From the NCBI RefSeq assembly GCF_900129505.1, contig NZ_LT670818.1, positions 7,101,001 through 7,165,000 of the forward strand: 64,000 nt of DNA, written 5' to 3'. The notes under the pieces were generated by a model that saw only the letters and a program-made list of their open reading frames with translations, did no database searches and was not told where the DNA came from. Below are positions 40,404 to 48,639 of this stretch, piece by piece. The DNA comes from Bradyrhizobium erythrophlei (lineage in GTDB: Bacteria; Pseudomonadota; Alphaproteobacteria; Rhizobiales; Xanthobacteraceae). A program made the translations under genes and the position numbers. The first letter of the stretch is position 1; each line of letters opens with the position of its first letter.

Positions 40404-41624
40404 TCATGCCAGCTTGACGACGCCCGTCGGCTCCTGGCGCTGGGCGCCCAACTTCTTGCGGCGCTGGTTTTCCAGCGACAGCGGCAACTCTTCGGCCGCC
40501 TCGACCCGGTTGCGGCCAGTGCGTTTGGCCTGATAGAGCGCGGTATCGGCCGCCGCCAGCAGCACCTCCAGTTCGGTACCGGCCGGCCCGCCGGCGACGC
40601 CGATGCTGACGGTGGTATCGACCGGGCCGGTCTCCACCTCGATTCCGGAATTCGCAAAAGCGGTGCGCACCCTTTCGGCGGCAATCACGCCGTCTTCCAG
40701 CGAACACGGCAGCAAGGCCGCGAACTCCTCGCCGCCGACGCGCCCGGACAGGTCCGACAACCGCAACGTGTTGATCACGACGACGGCAAATAGTTTGAGA
40801 ACCTCGTCGCCCGCGGCATGGCCGAAGCGGTCGTTGATTGACTTGAAATGGTCGATGTCGAAAATCAGCGCCGTCACCGGACGGCCGGCATGGGCTTCGC
40901 GATCGATCAGGCGCGAAGAGGCTTCCGCGAACCCGCGGCGATTGAACATGCCGGTCAACGGGTCCGTCGACGCCGCGTTCTTGTGCGCGATCACCGCGCG
41001 CTCGGAAACCAGAATGAAGATGACGAACACGGTGCCGATGGCATAGAGCACGAGTTCGACGGAGAAGCCGGTCACCCAGACGCTGGTGGCAAACTTGCCA
41101 TCGTGGGGATCCAGCAGGCTGCCAAGCAGGATCGGCAGCATCAGCACGAATCCATGCATGACCGGCACCACGATCAGGGGCCAGCGCCGTTGCAACGGCC
41201 GGCGGCGCTCGGTCCATAACTCGGTGGCCGTCAGAGCCGCATAGAAGGCAACAATGCCGGCGCCGATCGTCACCCGCATCATGGAGGCCGGCGGCGCCAG
41301 CGTCATGGCGGCGGCGATCCAGGCGATGGCGCCCAGAACCAGCCCCGGCAGATTGGGCTTGCGGCCGTGGAACACGCGGGATGCGTTCCAGACCATGCCG
41401 CAGGCAATGAAGCCAACAGCATTCAGCGCCAGCGACAGCACTTCGTCGAGCGTGCCGCTGGTGACCGTCCAGATCCCGACCGAGGCCGCGCCCAGCAGAT
41501 AGGCGCTTCCCCACCATTTCAGGGCCCGGATGTTTTCCTGCTTGCCGAATAGCAGCAGCATGGCTCCCAGCATGGCCGCGACCATGGTGGCGACGATGTA
41601 AAGCGTGGGGGTATCGAGCGACAT
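40404..41624 (-). CDS. Membrane diguanylate cyclase (GGDEF protein)
   Basis: This enzyme makes the second messenger c-di-GMP from two GTP. The 406-residue protein has six to seven N-terminal helices (about 1-205), forming a membrane sensor, and a C-terminal GGDEF domain (about 230-390) with TDPLTGMFNRRGF, FDIDHFKSINDRFGH and an intact active loop GGEEF. An inhibitory RxxD site (RLSD) lies five residues before it, so it is probably active and product-inhibited. The start is ATG 41624 (MSLDTPTLYIVA). It could influence the surface-polysaccharide genes further on; that is inference. Confidence 0.94.
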   Translation of the reverse strand: MSLDTPTLYIVATMVAAMLGAMLLLFGKQENIRALKWWGSAYLLGAASVGIWTVTSGTLDEVLSLALNAVGFIACGMVWNASRVFHGRKPNLPGLVLGAIAWIAAAMTLAPPASMMRVTIGAGIVAFYAALTATELWTERRRPLQRRWPLIVVPVMHGFVLMLPILLGSLLDPHDGKFATSVWVTGFSVELVLYAIGTVFVIFILVSERAVIAHKNAASTDPLTGMFNRRGFAEASSRLIDREAHAGRPVTALIFDIDHFKSINDRFGHAAGDEVLKLFAVVVINTLRLSDLSGRVGGEEFAALLPCSLEDGVIAAERVRTAFANSGIEVETGPVDTTVSIGVAGGPAGTELEVLLAAADTALYQAKRTGRNRVEAAEELPLSLENQRRKKLGAQRQEPTGVVKLA

Positions 41625-41796
41625 GGGCCGTCCAGCGATCGTGATGCAGCATCTTGCTTGGCTGAAGGCGGAGCGCACGCCGTCAGCGGGATACAATCTA
41701 CGACCGCTCTGTTCGAAATGAGTTTGCACGCATCCACAAGTTTTCGGGAAAAACTGCGTCAACTGCTCGGTAAATGCGCAGCAACAGACCAGAATG

Positions 41797-41821
41797 AAAA
41801 AGGGCGCCCGGAGGCGCCCTT
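41797..41821 (-). terminator. Terminator of the rplM-rpsI operon
   Basis: On the minus strand, AAGGGCGCC-TCCG-GGCGCCCTT is followed by TTTC, 30 bases after the rpsI stop. Confidence 0.9.
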
Positions 41822-41850
41822 TCCTGGATCCGCAGCATTTGCTGCAAATT

Positions 41851-42327
41851 TTAACGTTTCGAGAACTGGAACGATTTGCGCGCCTTGGCGCGGCCGTACT
41901 TCTTGCGCTCGACGGTACGGGAGTCGCGGGTGAGGAAACCGCCCTTCTTGAGAACGCCGCGCAGATCCGGTTCGAAATAGGTCAGCGCCTTCGAGATGCC
42001 GTGACGCACCGCGCCGGCCTGGCCCGACAGACCGCCACCGGTCACGGTGCAGATCACGTCGTACTGGCCCGCACGGGCGGCGGCGACCAGCGGCTGCTGG
42101 ATCATCATCCGCAACACGGGACGGGCGAAATAGGTTTCGACCTCGCGGGTGTTGACGACGATCTTGCCGGCGCCGGGCTTGATCCAGACGCGGGCGACCG
42201 CGTCCTTGCGTTTGCCGGTGGCGTAGGCGCGGCCGTATTTATCGACCTTCTTGACGTATTTCGGCGCTTCCGGCGTGGCCGGCTTCAGCTGCGACAGCTG
42301 GTCGAGCGACTGCATGGTATCGGACAT
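41851..42327 (-). CDS. rpsI: 30S ribosomal protein S9
   Basis: This ribosomal protein has a C-terminal tail that reaches the P-site tRNA (158 residues, with an N-terminal extension usual in alphaproteobacteria). Visible marks are [37 protein letters not shown], the [24 protein letters not shown] end and conserved basic residues. It follows rplM directly, one base after its stop, as in nearly all bacteria. Confidence 0.98.
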   Translation of the reverse strand: MSDTMQSLDQLSQLKPATPEAPKYVKKVDKYGRAYATGKRKDAVARVWIKPGAGKIVVNTREVETYFARPVLRMMIQQPLVAAARAGQYDVICTVTGGGLSGQAGAVRHGISKALTYFEPDLRGVLKKGGFLTRDSRTVERKKYGRAKARKSFQFSKR

Positions 42328-42328
42328 C

Positions 42329-42793
42329 TTATGCGGCCCTCATGTTCTTGCGATTCATCGAAGCGATATCGATCGTCTCGGGTTGCTGGGCCTCGTGCGG
42401 ATGCTCGGGGCCGGGATAAACGCGCAGATTACCGAGCTGAACGCGGCCAAGCGGCCCGCGCGGAATCATGCGCTCGATGGCCTTCTCGACCACGCGCTCG
42501 GGGAAACGACCCTCGAGGATCGACTTGGCGGTGCGTTCCTTGATGCCGCCGATGAAGCCGGTGTGATTGTAATAGACCTTGTTCTCGCGCTTGCGCCCGG
42601 TGAGCACCGCATGCGCCGCGTTGATGATGATGACATGGTCGCCGCAATCGACGTGTGGGGTATAGGTCGGGAGGTGTTTGCCGCGAAGGCGCATCGCGAC
42701 CAGGGAAGCGAGCCGGCCGACCACCAGACCTTTGGCGTCGATCAGCACCCACTTCTTCGTCACCTCGGCGGGCTTTGCCGAAAACGTTTTCAT
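42329..42793 (-). CDS. rplM: 50S ribosomal protein L13
   Basis: This is an early-assembly protein of the large subunit (154 residues). Motifs are [46 protein letters not shown] and [31 protein letters not shown]. The start at 42793 ([14 protein letters not shown]) matches alphaproteobacterial L13; earlier in-frame codons lie in the leader. It is the first gene of the rplM-rpsI operon. Confidence 0.98.
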   Translation of the reverse strand: MKTFSAKPAEVTKKWVLIDAKGLVVGRLASLVAMRLRGKHLPTYTPHVDCGDHVIIINAAHAVLTGRKRENKVYYNHTGFIGGIKERTAKSILEGRFPERVVEKAIERMIPRGPLGRVQLGNLRVYPGPEHPHEAQQPETIDIASMNRKNMRAA

Positions 42794-42950
42794 ATGAGGA
42801 AATCCGTGAATGGGGGATATCGGACGCATACGTGCCCGAACTGCGCGGATTTCTAGATAAGCCCGCGGCGCGCGTCAATGCCCAAGCAGGATAATTAGAC
42901 AAGCAAAACCAACTGGTTACAAATATGGTGTTATATTACCGTAAAAAACC

Positions 42951-43379
42951 TCAAGTGTTTGGAATGGAATAGGTGGAGGTTACATGGGCGATCGGATCCG
43001 GTGACGTGCCCGACAGCAGGTTGACCTCGCCAACCGCCAGCCGCTTGCCGAGCTTCAGGAGCCTTGCTGCCGCCAGCACATCCTGTCCGGGTGCCCCCTT
43101 GCGGAGGAAATTGATGTTGAGATTGGTCGTCACCGCGAGCCCGACCGGGCCGATCGCCGACAGCAGCACCACATACATGGCGCAATCGGCCAGCGCCATT
43201 AGTGTCGGTCCCGATATGGTTCCGCCGGGGCGCAGCATTTGATCGCTGTAGCGCTGGCGCAGCAGGCAGGAGGCACCATCGGCGCTTTCGATGGATATTT
43301 CGCCGCCGCTGAACGCCTGGGGAAATTCCGCATGCAGGAACTTCTCCAGGTCGGCCACGCTCATTTTTGCAATTGCCAT
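42951..43379 (-). CDS. PaaI-family hotdog thioesterase
   Basis: This is a 142-residue hotdog-fold acyl-CoA thioesterase-like protein. The central motif GGTISGPTLMALADCAMYVVLLS places the catalytic acid region in the long helix, followed by TTNLNINFLRKG. It is divergent from the enoyl-CoA hydratase gene, with 97 bases between them, so the two may share control and act on the same acyl-CoA pathway. The substrate is unknown. Confidence 0.9.
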   Translation of the reverse strand: MAIAKMSVADLEKFLHAEFPQAFSGGEISIESADGASCLLRQRYSDQMLRPGGTISGPTLMALADCAMYVVLLSAIGPVGLAVTTNLNINFLRKGAPGQDVLAAARLLKLGKRLAVGEVNLLSGTSPDPIAHVTSTYSIPNT

Positions 43380-43437
43380 GTCGCTCCGCCTGCCCTCGCC
43401 TCACCCCGCTTGTTACATTAAGGTGACGCGACGGCCC

Positions 43438-43470
43438 AAGTAGATATCAAGTAGATATCAAGTGGATATT
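43438..43470. repeat. Three tandem 11-bp repeats (AAGTAGATATC) in a divergent promoter region
   Basis: AAGTAGATATC occurs at 43438-43448 and 43449-43459, with a third, degenerate copy AAGTGGATATT at 43460-43470. The array ends 6 bases before the enoyl-CoA hydratase start. Each unit contains the half palindrome GATATC. It may be a regulator array or a slippage product. Confidence 0.7.
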
Positions 43471-43476
43471 TCGATC

Positions 43477-44298
43477 ATGAGCCAGACCGCACGCGCCGCC
43501 GCGCCGCAATCGCCCGTCCTCCTGCGCGAGACGCTGGGCAGCATCGCGGTGCTCACCCTCAATCGCCCCGCAAGCCGCAACAGCCTGTCCGAGGGCCTGA
43601 TCGCCGAACTGCATGCAGCGTTGGCTGAAATCCATGACGACGCTAGCGTGCGCGCGGTGGTGATCGCGGCCAATGGCGCTGCCTTCTCGGCCGGCCATGA
43701 CATGAAGGAACTGACCGCCCGCCGTACCGACGCCGATCGCGGGCGGGCCTATTTCGCGCAAGTGATGAACGCCTGCAGCGCGATGATGCAGGCGATCGTG
43801 CAGCTGCCCAAGCCGGTCGTGGCCGCGGTCCAGGGCATCGCCACCGCCGCGGGCTGCCAGCTGGTGGCGAGTTGCGACCTCGCGGTCGCCTCGGAGGCCG
43901 CGGCGTTTGCCACGCCGGGCGTCGATATCGGGCTGTTCTGCTCGACACCGATGGTGGCGCTGTCGCGCAACGTGCCGCGCAAGCAGGCGATGGAAATGTT
44001 GCTCACCGGCGAGCCGATTCCGGCAGCGCGCGCACTCGAACTCGGCCTCGTCAACCGCGTCGTTCCCGCCGGCAGCGAGCGGGATGGCGCGATCGCGCTG
44101 GCGCAGAAGGTCGCGCTCAAATCCGCCTATACGGTCAAACTCGGCAAGGCCGCGTTCTACCCTCAGGCCGAAATGAGCCTTGCGGACGCCTATCGCTATG
44201 CGGCAGAGGTGATGACCGAGAACATGATGGCGCGTGACGCCGAGGAAGGCATCGGCGCCTTCCTCGAAAAGCGCGAGCCGAAGTGGCAGGACAAGTAA
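43477..44298 (+). CDS. Enoyl-CoA hydratase/isomerase family protein
   Basis: This crotonase-fold enzyme has 273 residues. The first oxyanion strand is AAFSAGHDMKEL and the second is GIATAAGCQLVASCDLAVA, followed by AAFATPGVDIGLFCSTPM. The usual two glutamates of classical hydratases are not evident: cysteine lies near one site and aspartate (GVDIG) near the other, so another crotonase reaction is possible. ATG 43477 is preferred over GTG 43462. It is divergent from a thioesterase gene. Confidence 0.9.
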   Translation: MSQTARAAAPQSPVLLRETLGSIAVLTLNRPASRNSLSEGLIAELHAALAEIHDDASVRAVVIAANGAAFSAGHDMKELTARRTDADRGRAYFAQVMNACSAMMQAIVQLPKPVVAAVQGIATAAGCQLVASCDLAVASEAAAFATPGVDIGLFCSTPMVALSRNVPRKQAMEMLLTGEPIPAARALELGLVNRVVPAGSERDGAIALAQKVALKSAYTVKLGKAAFYPQAEMSLADAYRYAAEVMTENMMARDAEEGIGAFLEKREPKWQDK

Positions 44299-44336
44299 TT
44301 CCGGTCATTGGGAAGCGACGAAGCAGCACCGACTTC

Positions 44337-44438
44337 GTCATTCCGGGATGGTGCGTTAGCACCAGACCCGGAATCTCGAGATTCTCCGATGTGCAATTGC
44401 ACATCGTAGTTCGATGCTACGCATCGCCCCGGAATGAC
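44337..44438. repeat. Multi-hairpin dispersed repeat, copy A (102 nt)
   Basis: The ends pair (GTCATTCCGGG with CCCGGAATGAC). Between them are four hairpins: GGTGC-GTTA-GCACC, GAATCTCGAGATTC, GATGTGCAATTGCACATC and CGATGC-TAC-GCATCG. It has the same length and orientation as copy B at 46587-46688. It lies 38 bases after the enoyl-CoA hydratase stop and ahead of the CoA-binding protein gene. Confidence 0.88.
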
Positions 44439-44487
44439 CGCCCCGAACCGCTTCACCGCGCTCGCAATGGCGCAATGGATACTCGCA

Positions 44488-45072
44488 ATGAACCACGATG
44501 CCTACGACGACAATTATATCCGCGCAATTCTCAGCGGCGTGAAGACGATCGCGATGGTCGGGGCGTCGCCGGTCAATGTTCGGCCGAGTTACTTCGCCTT
44601 CAAATATCTAGCGCAGCGCGGTTACGATATGATCCCGGTCAATCCGGGTCATGTCGGCAAGAGCCTGCTCGCAAAACCCTTCGTGGCGTCGCTCACCGAC
44701 ATCGACCGCCCGGTCGACATGATCGACATCTTCCGGAACTCAAGCCACATCATGCCGGTGGTGGAGGAAGCCCTGAAAATGTCGCCATTGCCGAAGGTGA
44801 TCTGGATGCAACTCGGCGCGCGCGACGATGCCGCCGCAGCGAAGGCCGAAGCCGCCGGTCTCAAGGTCGTGATGAACCGCTGCCCGAAGATCGAATACGG
44901 CCGCCTGTCCTCGGAGATTTCTTGGATGGGCGTCAATTCGCGCACGCTGAGTTCGAAGCGCGCGCCGATACCGATCCAGGGCATGCGGCTTTCGTTGAAC
45001 CGGACGAGCCTCGGTGGCGGCGAAACCGCCGCCTCCGACCGCGCCGCGAAAAACAAGCGCGAGCCTTCGTGA
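44488..45072 (+). CDS. CoA-binding (Rossmann) domain protein
   Basis: This is a 194-residue protein of the YccU/CoA-binding type. The Rossmann motif is IAMVGASPVNVRPSYFAFKYL, followed by YDMIPVNPG and PVDMIDIFRNSSHIMPVVEEAL; conserved VIWMQLGARDD and MNRCPKIEYGRL complete the fold. The function is unknown. It sits 228 bases before metY on the same strand, a pairing often seen in alphaproteobacteria, which suggests a role in sulfur amino acid or CoA-linked metabolism. The start ATG 44488 was chosen because earlier codons lie in the repeat. Confidence 0.88.
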   Translation: MNHDAYDDNYIRAILSGVKTIAMVGASPVNVRPSYFAFKYLAQRGYDMIPVNPGHVGKSLLAKPFVASLTDIDRPVDMIDIFRNSSHIMPVVEEALKMSPLPKVIWMQLGARDDAAAAKAEAAGLKVVMNRCPKIEYGRLSSEISWMGVNSRTLSSKRAPIPIQGMRLSLNRTSLGGGETAASDRAAKNKREPS

Positions 45073-45300
45073 CGCAAAAGCGAAACGATTTTGCTGCCAA
45101 CGCGACTAAACGAAGCACGGCCCTTGCGAACAACAAGTGACGCGTCGCGCCGCCTTGACGGCGGACGCCGCTGACGCGATTGTCCCCCAAAAGGACGAGG
45201 CGGACCTGCACCGTCTCGAACTAAAATCGCCCCGCTCATCTTTCGCGACGCGGCCGCACGGCCGCCCTTCAAACGATGAGACCGTCACAAAGGAAACTCA

Positions 45301-46581
45301 ATGACCGATCGTGTTCCCGGATTTTCGACTCTCGCCGTGCATGCCGGCGCGCAACCCGATCCGACTACCGGCGCCCGGGTGACGCCGATCTATCAGACCA
45401 CGTCATTCGTGTTCAACGACGCCGATCATGCCGCGTCGCTGTTCGGCCTGCAGGCGTTCGGCAACATCTACACCCGCATCGGAAATCCCACCAACGCGGT
45501 GCTCGAAGAACGCGTCGCCGCGCTCGAAGGCGGCACCGCCGCGCTGGCCGTAGCATCGGGGCATGCCGCGCAGGTCGTCGCCCTGCATCAGCTGCTGCGG
45601 CCCGGCGACGAATTCATCGCCGCGCGAAAACTCTACGGCGGCTCGATCAATCAGTTCACCCACGCCTTCAAGAGCTTCGGCTGGAACGTGGTGTGGGCCG
45701 ATCCCGACGATATCGACAGCTTCAGGCGCGCGGTCACGCCGCATACCAAGGCGATCTTCATCGAATCGATCGCCAATCCCGCCGGCAGCATCACCGATAT
45801 CGAGGCGATTTCGGCGGTGGCGCACGAGGCCGGCGTGCCGCTGATCGTCGACAATACGCTGGCGACGCCCTATCTGATCCGCCCGATCGACCATGGCGCG
45901 GATATCGTCGTGCATTCGCTGACCAAGTTCCTCGCAGGCCACGGCAACTCGATCGGCGGCGTCATCGTCGACGCCGGCACCTTCGACTGGTCGAAGGACA
46001 ACAAATATCCGATGCTGAGCGAGCCGCGGCCGGAATATCACGGCATCAAGCTCCAGGAGACTTTTGGGAATTTTGCTTTCGCGATCGCATGCCGCGTGCT
46101 CGGCCTGCGCGATCTGGGGCCCGCGCTCTCGCCGTTCAACGCATTCCTGATTTTGACCGGCATCGAGACGTTGCCGCTACGCATGCAAAAGCACTGCGAG
46201 AACGCGAAAGCGGTCGCGGAATTCCTCTCGGGCCATCCGGCGGTGGCGGCGGTCAACTACGCCGGCCTTGCCAGCGACAAGTACAACAACCTCGCACGCA
46301 AATACGCGCCGAAGGGCGCCGGTGCCGTGTTCACCTTCAGCCTCAAGGGCGGCTACGACGCCGGCGTCAATCTGGTGTCGAACCTGAAACTGTTCTCGCA
46401 TCTCGCCAATGTCGGCGACACCCGCTCGCTCGTGATCCATCCGGCCTCGACCACGCACAGCCAGCTCGACGACGAGGCCAAGATCAGGTCGGGCGCCGGC
46501 CCCGACGTGGTGCGGCTGTCGATCGGCATCGAGGACAGGGAAGATCTGATCGCCGACCTCGAGCAGGCGCTGAGCGCGTGA
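45301..46581 (+). CDS. metY: O-acetylhomoserine aminocarboxypropyltransferase (sulfhydrylase)
   Basis: This PLP enzyme of the Cys/Met metabolism class makes homocysteine from O-acetylhomoserine and sulfide (426 residues). Motifs are TPIYQTTSFVF, YTRIGNPTNAVLEERVAALEGG, the PLP lysine in HSLTKFLAGHG (K209) and VIHPASTTHSQL. The length and the large internal segment at about 230-290 fit MetY rather than MetZ. No SAM-II riboswitch was recognised upstream. The stop is followed within five bases by repeat copy B. Confidence 0.95.
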   Translation: MTDRVPGFSTLAVHAGAQPDPTTGARVTPIYQTTSFVFNDADHAASLFGLQAFGNIYTRIGNPTNAVLEERVAALEGGTAALAVASGHAAQVVALHQLLRPGDEFIAARKLYGGSINQFTHAFKSFGWNVVWADPDDIDSFRRAVTPHTKAIFIESIANPAGSITDIEAISAVAHEAGVPLIVDNTLATPYLIRPIDHGADIVVHSLTKFLAGHGNSIGGVIVDAGTFDWSKDNKYPMLSEPRPEYHGIKLQETFGNFAFAIACRVLGLRDLGPALSPFNAFLILTGIETLPLRMQKHCENAKAVAEFLSGHPAVAAVNYAGLASDKYNNLARKYAPKGAGAVFTFSLKGGYDAGVNLVSNLKLFSHLANVGDTRSLVIHPASTTHSQLDDEAKIRSGAGPDVVRLSIGIEDREDLIADLEQALSA

Positions 46582-46586
46582 CGTTT

Positions 46587-46688
46587 GTCATACCGGGGCG
46601 CGCTGAAGACGCAAACCCGGAATCTCGAGATTCCCCGATGCGCAATGGCGCATCTGAGGTCTGGTCCTTCGGACCATCCCGGAATGAC
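46587..46688. repeat. Multi-hairpin dispersed repeat, copy B (102 nt)
   Basis: This is a direct second copy of the 44337 element. The outer stem is GTCATACCGGG/CCCGGAATGAC, the central GAATCTCGAGATTC is identical, GATGCGC-AATG-GCGCATC is in the third arm and TGGTCC-TTC-GGACCA in the fourth. Arms differ in sequence from copy A but keep pairing, which suggests the structure is conserved. Confidence 0.88.
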
Positions 46689-46795
46689 GCCATCAGGCCT
46701 TAGCCATATTCGCAAATACTTGCCGTCGATGGCTCCCGCGCCTCACGGCCTCCGATATATTGACGGGCGAAGACCCCCATCCTTCGGAGCCGCCG

Positions 46796-47146
46796 ATGTT
46801 GCGTTTTGCCGTCGCAGTGCTTGCCGTTGTCGTCACCTGCGGAACCGCTGAGAGCGCCGACCGGGCGCTGGCGCCTTATCGCTGGCATCGCGCCGTTGGA
46901 CTGCCTGCGGGGCTGCCGAGACCGCATTATAATTTCAGAACCACGATCACCTATGCCGCGCCGTACAGCTATCGCCGGCCCTGGCCCCGGCTTGCGGTCT
47001 ATGAGGCGCCGGCCGTGCTGTATCCGCCAATGGTCTATATCGATATCCCCTACATCGCGCCGTGGCCGGTCGCCCCGGTAATCGACCCCTATGTTCCCTA
47101 TTGGGACCGCCTACCCTACGCCTGCGGCGTTTACGGCTACTGCTAG
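46796..47146 (+). CDS. Small secreted Pro/Tyr-rich protein, unknown
   Basis: This is a 116-residue product with a signal peptide (MLRFAVAVLAVVVTCGTAESA) followed by a mature part very rich in Pro, Tyr, Arg and Ala (for example IDPYVPYWDRLPYACGVYGYC). Two cysteines near the end could form a disulfide. Similar Pro/Tyr-rich exported proteins are frequent unknowns in Bradyrhizobium. The start at 46796 was chosen because it begins the signal peptide. Confidence 0.72.
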   Translation: MLRFAVAVLAVVVTCGTAESADRALAPYRWHRAVGLPAGLPRPHYNFRTTITYAAPYSYRRPWPRLAVYEAPAVLYPPMVYIDIPYIAPWPVAPVIDPYVPYWDRLPYACGVYGYC

Positions 47147-47163
47147 CGCAAGGCTCAGTCAGC

Positions 47164-48249
47164 TCAGCCGGTTTGGGCGGCGGGCAGGGCGAGCTTGTGC
47201 GGCTGCTCGATCTGCCGTCCGGCCAATCGCTCGGCCTGAAAGACCGCCAGCGTCAGCACCGCAATCGCGACGGCCTGGTGGGCGAGTGCAAGACCGATCG
47301 GGACCTGATTGAGCAGCGTCAGAATGCCCAGCGTCGCCTGCAAGATAATGGCGGCCACGAGCCACAGCGCACCGTTGACCGCGGCGGCCCCGGCACGCGA
47401 CCTGATCGCGTCGAAGGCGTGCAGCACGGCCAGCACCAGCAAGAGATACGCCGTCATGCGATGCTCGAACTGCACCGCAAGCGTATTGTCGAACAAATTG
47501 CGCCACCACGGCACGTCGAAGAAAAGCCGCGCCGAGGACGGAATGAACGCGCCGTCGATCGCCGGCCAGGTGTTGTAGATCTTGCCGGCGCGCAGGCCCG
47601 CGACCAGCGCACCGAGATAGAGCTGCAGGAAGGTCAGCACCACCAGCGCTATGCCCGTTAATCGCAGCCGCAAAGATACCGAAAGCGGCGGCCGCTCCGT
47701 CAGCCGGCGCAGCGTCCAGACGATCGCGGCGAAGATCAGGAGCGCCAGCACCAGATGGGCCGCCAGACGGTAGTGCGAGACTTCCACCCGCTGCGAAAGC
47801 CCCGACGCCACCATCCACCAGCCGACCGCGCCCTGCAGCGCGCCGAGGCCGAAGATCAGCCACAGCCGCCGCTTCAGATCCGCGGCCAGAAAGCCGCGCC
47901 ACATGAACCACAGAAACGGCAGGAGATAGGCGATCCCGATCACGCGACCGAGCAGCCGGTGGCCGAATTCCCACCAGAAAATCGTCTTGAACTCGGCGAG
48001 ATTCATGCCGGCGTTCATCTGGCGATATTGCGGGATTGTCTTGTAGGCCTCGAACGCCTGCGTCCATTGCTCCTGATCGAGCGGCGGCAGCGCGCCGGTG
48101 ACCGGTTTCCATTCGACGATCGAAAGCCCGGCCTCCGTGAGGCGGGTGGCGCCGCCAACCAGCACCATCAGCGCGATCAGGGCCGCGATCGAGACCAGCC
48201 ACCATCGGACGGCGCGGATTTGGGGTGCCTGTGCGGGAACGCCGGTCAT
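47164..48249 (-). CDS. ctaA: Heme A synthase
   Basis: This integral membrane monooxygenase (COX15/CtaA type 2) oxidises heme O to heme A for aa3 oxidases (361 residues, eight helices). Heme-ligand histidines appear in [40 protein letters not shown] and [13 protein letters not shown]. The N-terminal segment [23 protein letters not shown] is diagnostic. The start at 48249 lies 84 bases inside a longer possible frame and fits family openings. It is divergent from the DUF2842 gene. Confidence 0.96.
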   Translation of the reverse strand: MTGVPAQAPQIRAVRWWLVSIAALIALMVLVGGATRLTEAGLSIVEWKPVTGALPPLDQEQWTQAFEAYKTIPQYRQMNAGMNLAEFKTIFWWEFGHRLLGRVIGIAYLLPFLWFMWRGFLAADLKRRLWLIFGLGALQGAVGWWMVASGLSQRVEVSHYRLAAHLVLALLIFAAIVWTLRRLTERPPLSVSLRLRLTGIALVVLTFLQLYLGALVAGLRAGKIYNTWPAIDGAFIPSSARLFFDVPWWRNLFDNTLAVQFEHRMTAYLLLVLAVLHAFDAIRSRAGAAAVNGALWLVAAIILQATLGILTLLNQVPIGLALAHQAVAIAVLTLAVFQAERLAGRQIEQPHKLALPAAQTG

Positions 48250-48342
48250 CGAAGCTGCGCTTGAATGAATTTGCGTGCCCCTTATAGTCCGCCCCTTCCC
48301 GCGCGCAAGGCGCGCCACCGCCACGAGTTGCACATTTCCGTC

Positions 48343-48549
48343 ATGACCATACGCACCCGCAAGTTTTTCGGAACCATCGCCCTTCTCGTGCTGGTGGTGG
48401 TGTGGTCGCTGATGGGAATGGCGGCGGCGCAGATGCCGTGGCTTGCGAATTCGGGGCTGGCGCAGGCCGTCTTCTACGTGGTGGCCGGCATTGGCTGGGT
48501 TTTGCCGGCGATGCCGATCATCAGCTGGATGGCGCGGCCCGATCTCTAG
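48343..48549 (+). CDS. DUF2842 small membrane protein
   Basis: This is a 68-residue protein with two hydrophobic segments ([20 protein letters not shown] and [21 protein letters not shown]). The opening [10 protein letters not shown] and the ending [10 protein letters not shown] identify the DUF2842 family, short alphaproteobacterial membrane proteins often next to ctaA or coxB-related genes. A role in cytochrome oxidase maturation is possible but unproven. A hairpin AATTCAAC-AAG-GTTGAATT immediately follows the stop. Confidence 0.82.
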   Translation: MTIRTRKFFGTIALLVLVVVWSLMGMAAAQMPWLANSGLAQAVFYVVAGIGWVLPAMPIISWMARPDL

Positions 48550-48590
48550 CGCAATTCAACAAGGTTGAATTCCGCTAGTTTCTCTTTTTG

Positions 48591-48639
48591 AAGCATGATC
48601 TTTCCGGAAAACCGGCCTCCACTTTTCCGGATCATGCTT
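48591..48639. repeat. GCATGATC-type palindromic repeat between convergent genes
   Basis: The arms AAGCATGATC (48591-48600) and GATCATGCTT (48630-48639) enclose CCGGAAAA/TTTTCCGG. It is related to the element at 31254. It overlaps the last two bases of the stop codon region of the deacetylase-like gene and lies between two convergent transcripts. Confidence 0.78.

Noticed and set aside
43438..43470. Tandem 11-bp repeats considered as a CRISPR remnant
   Set aside because: Units are contiguous with no spacers and far too short; no cas genes are present in the window.
45073..45300. Possible SAM-II riboswitch before metY
   Set aside because: The expected pseudoknot sequences (such as the GCTAAA core and the matching CGGCTTGC region) are not found; only a few unrelated hairpins are seen.
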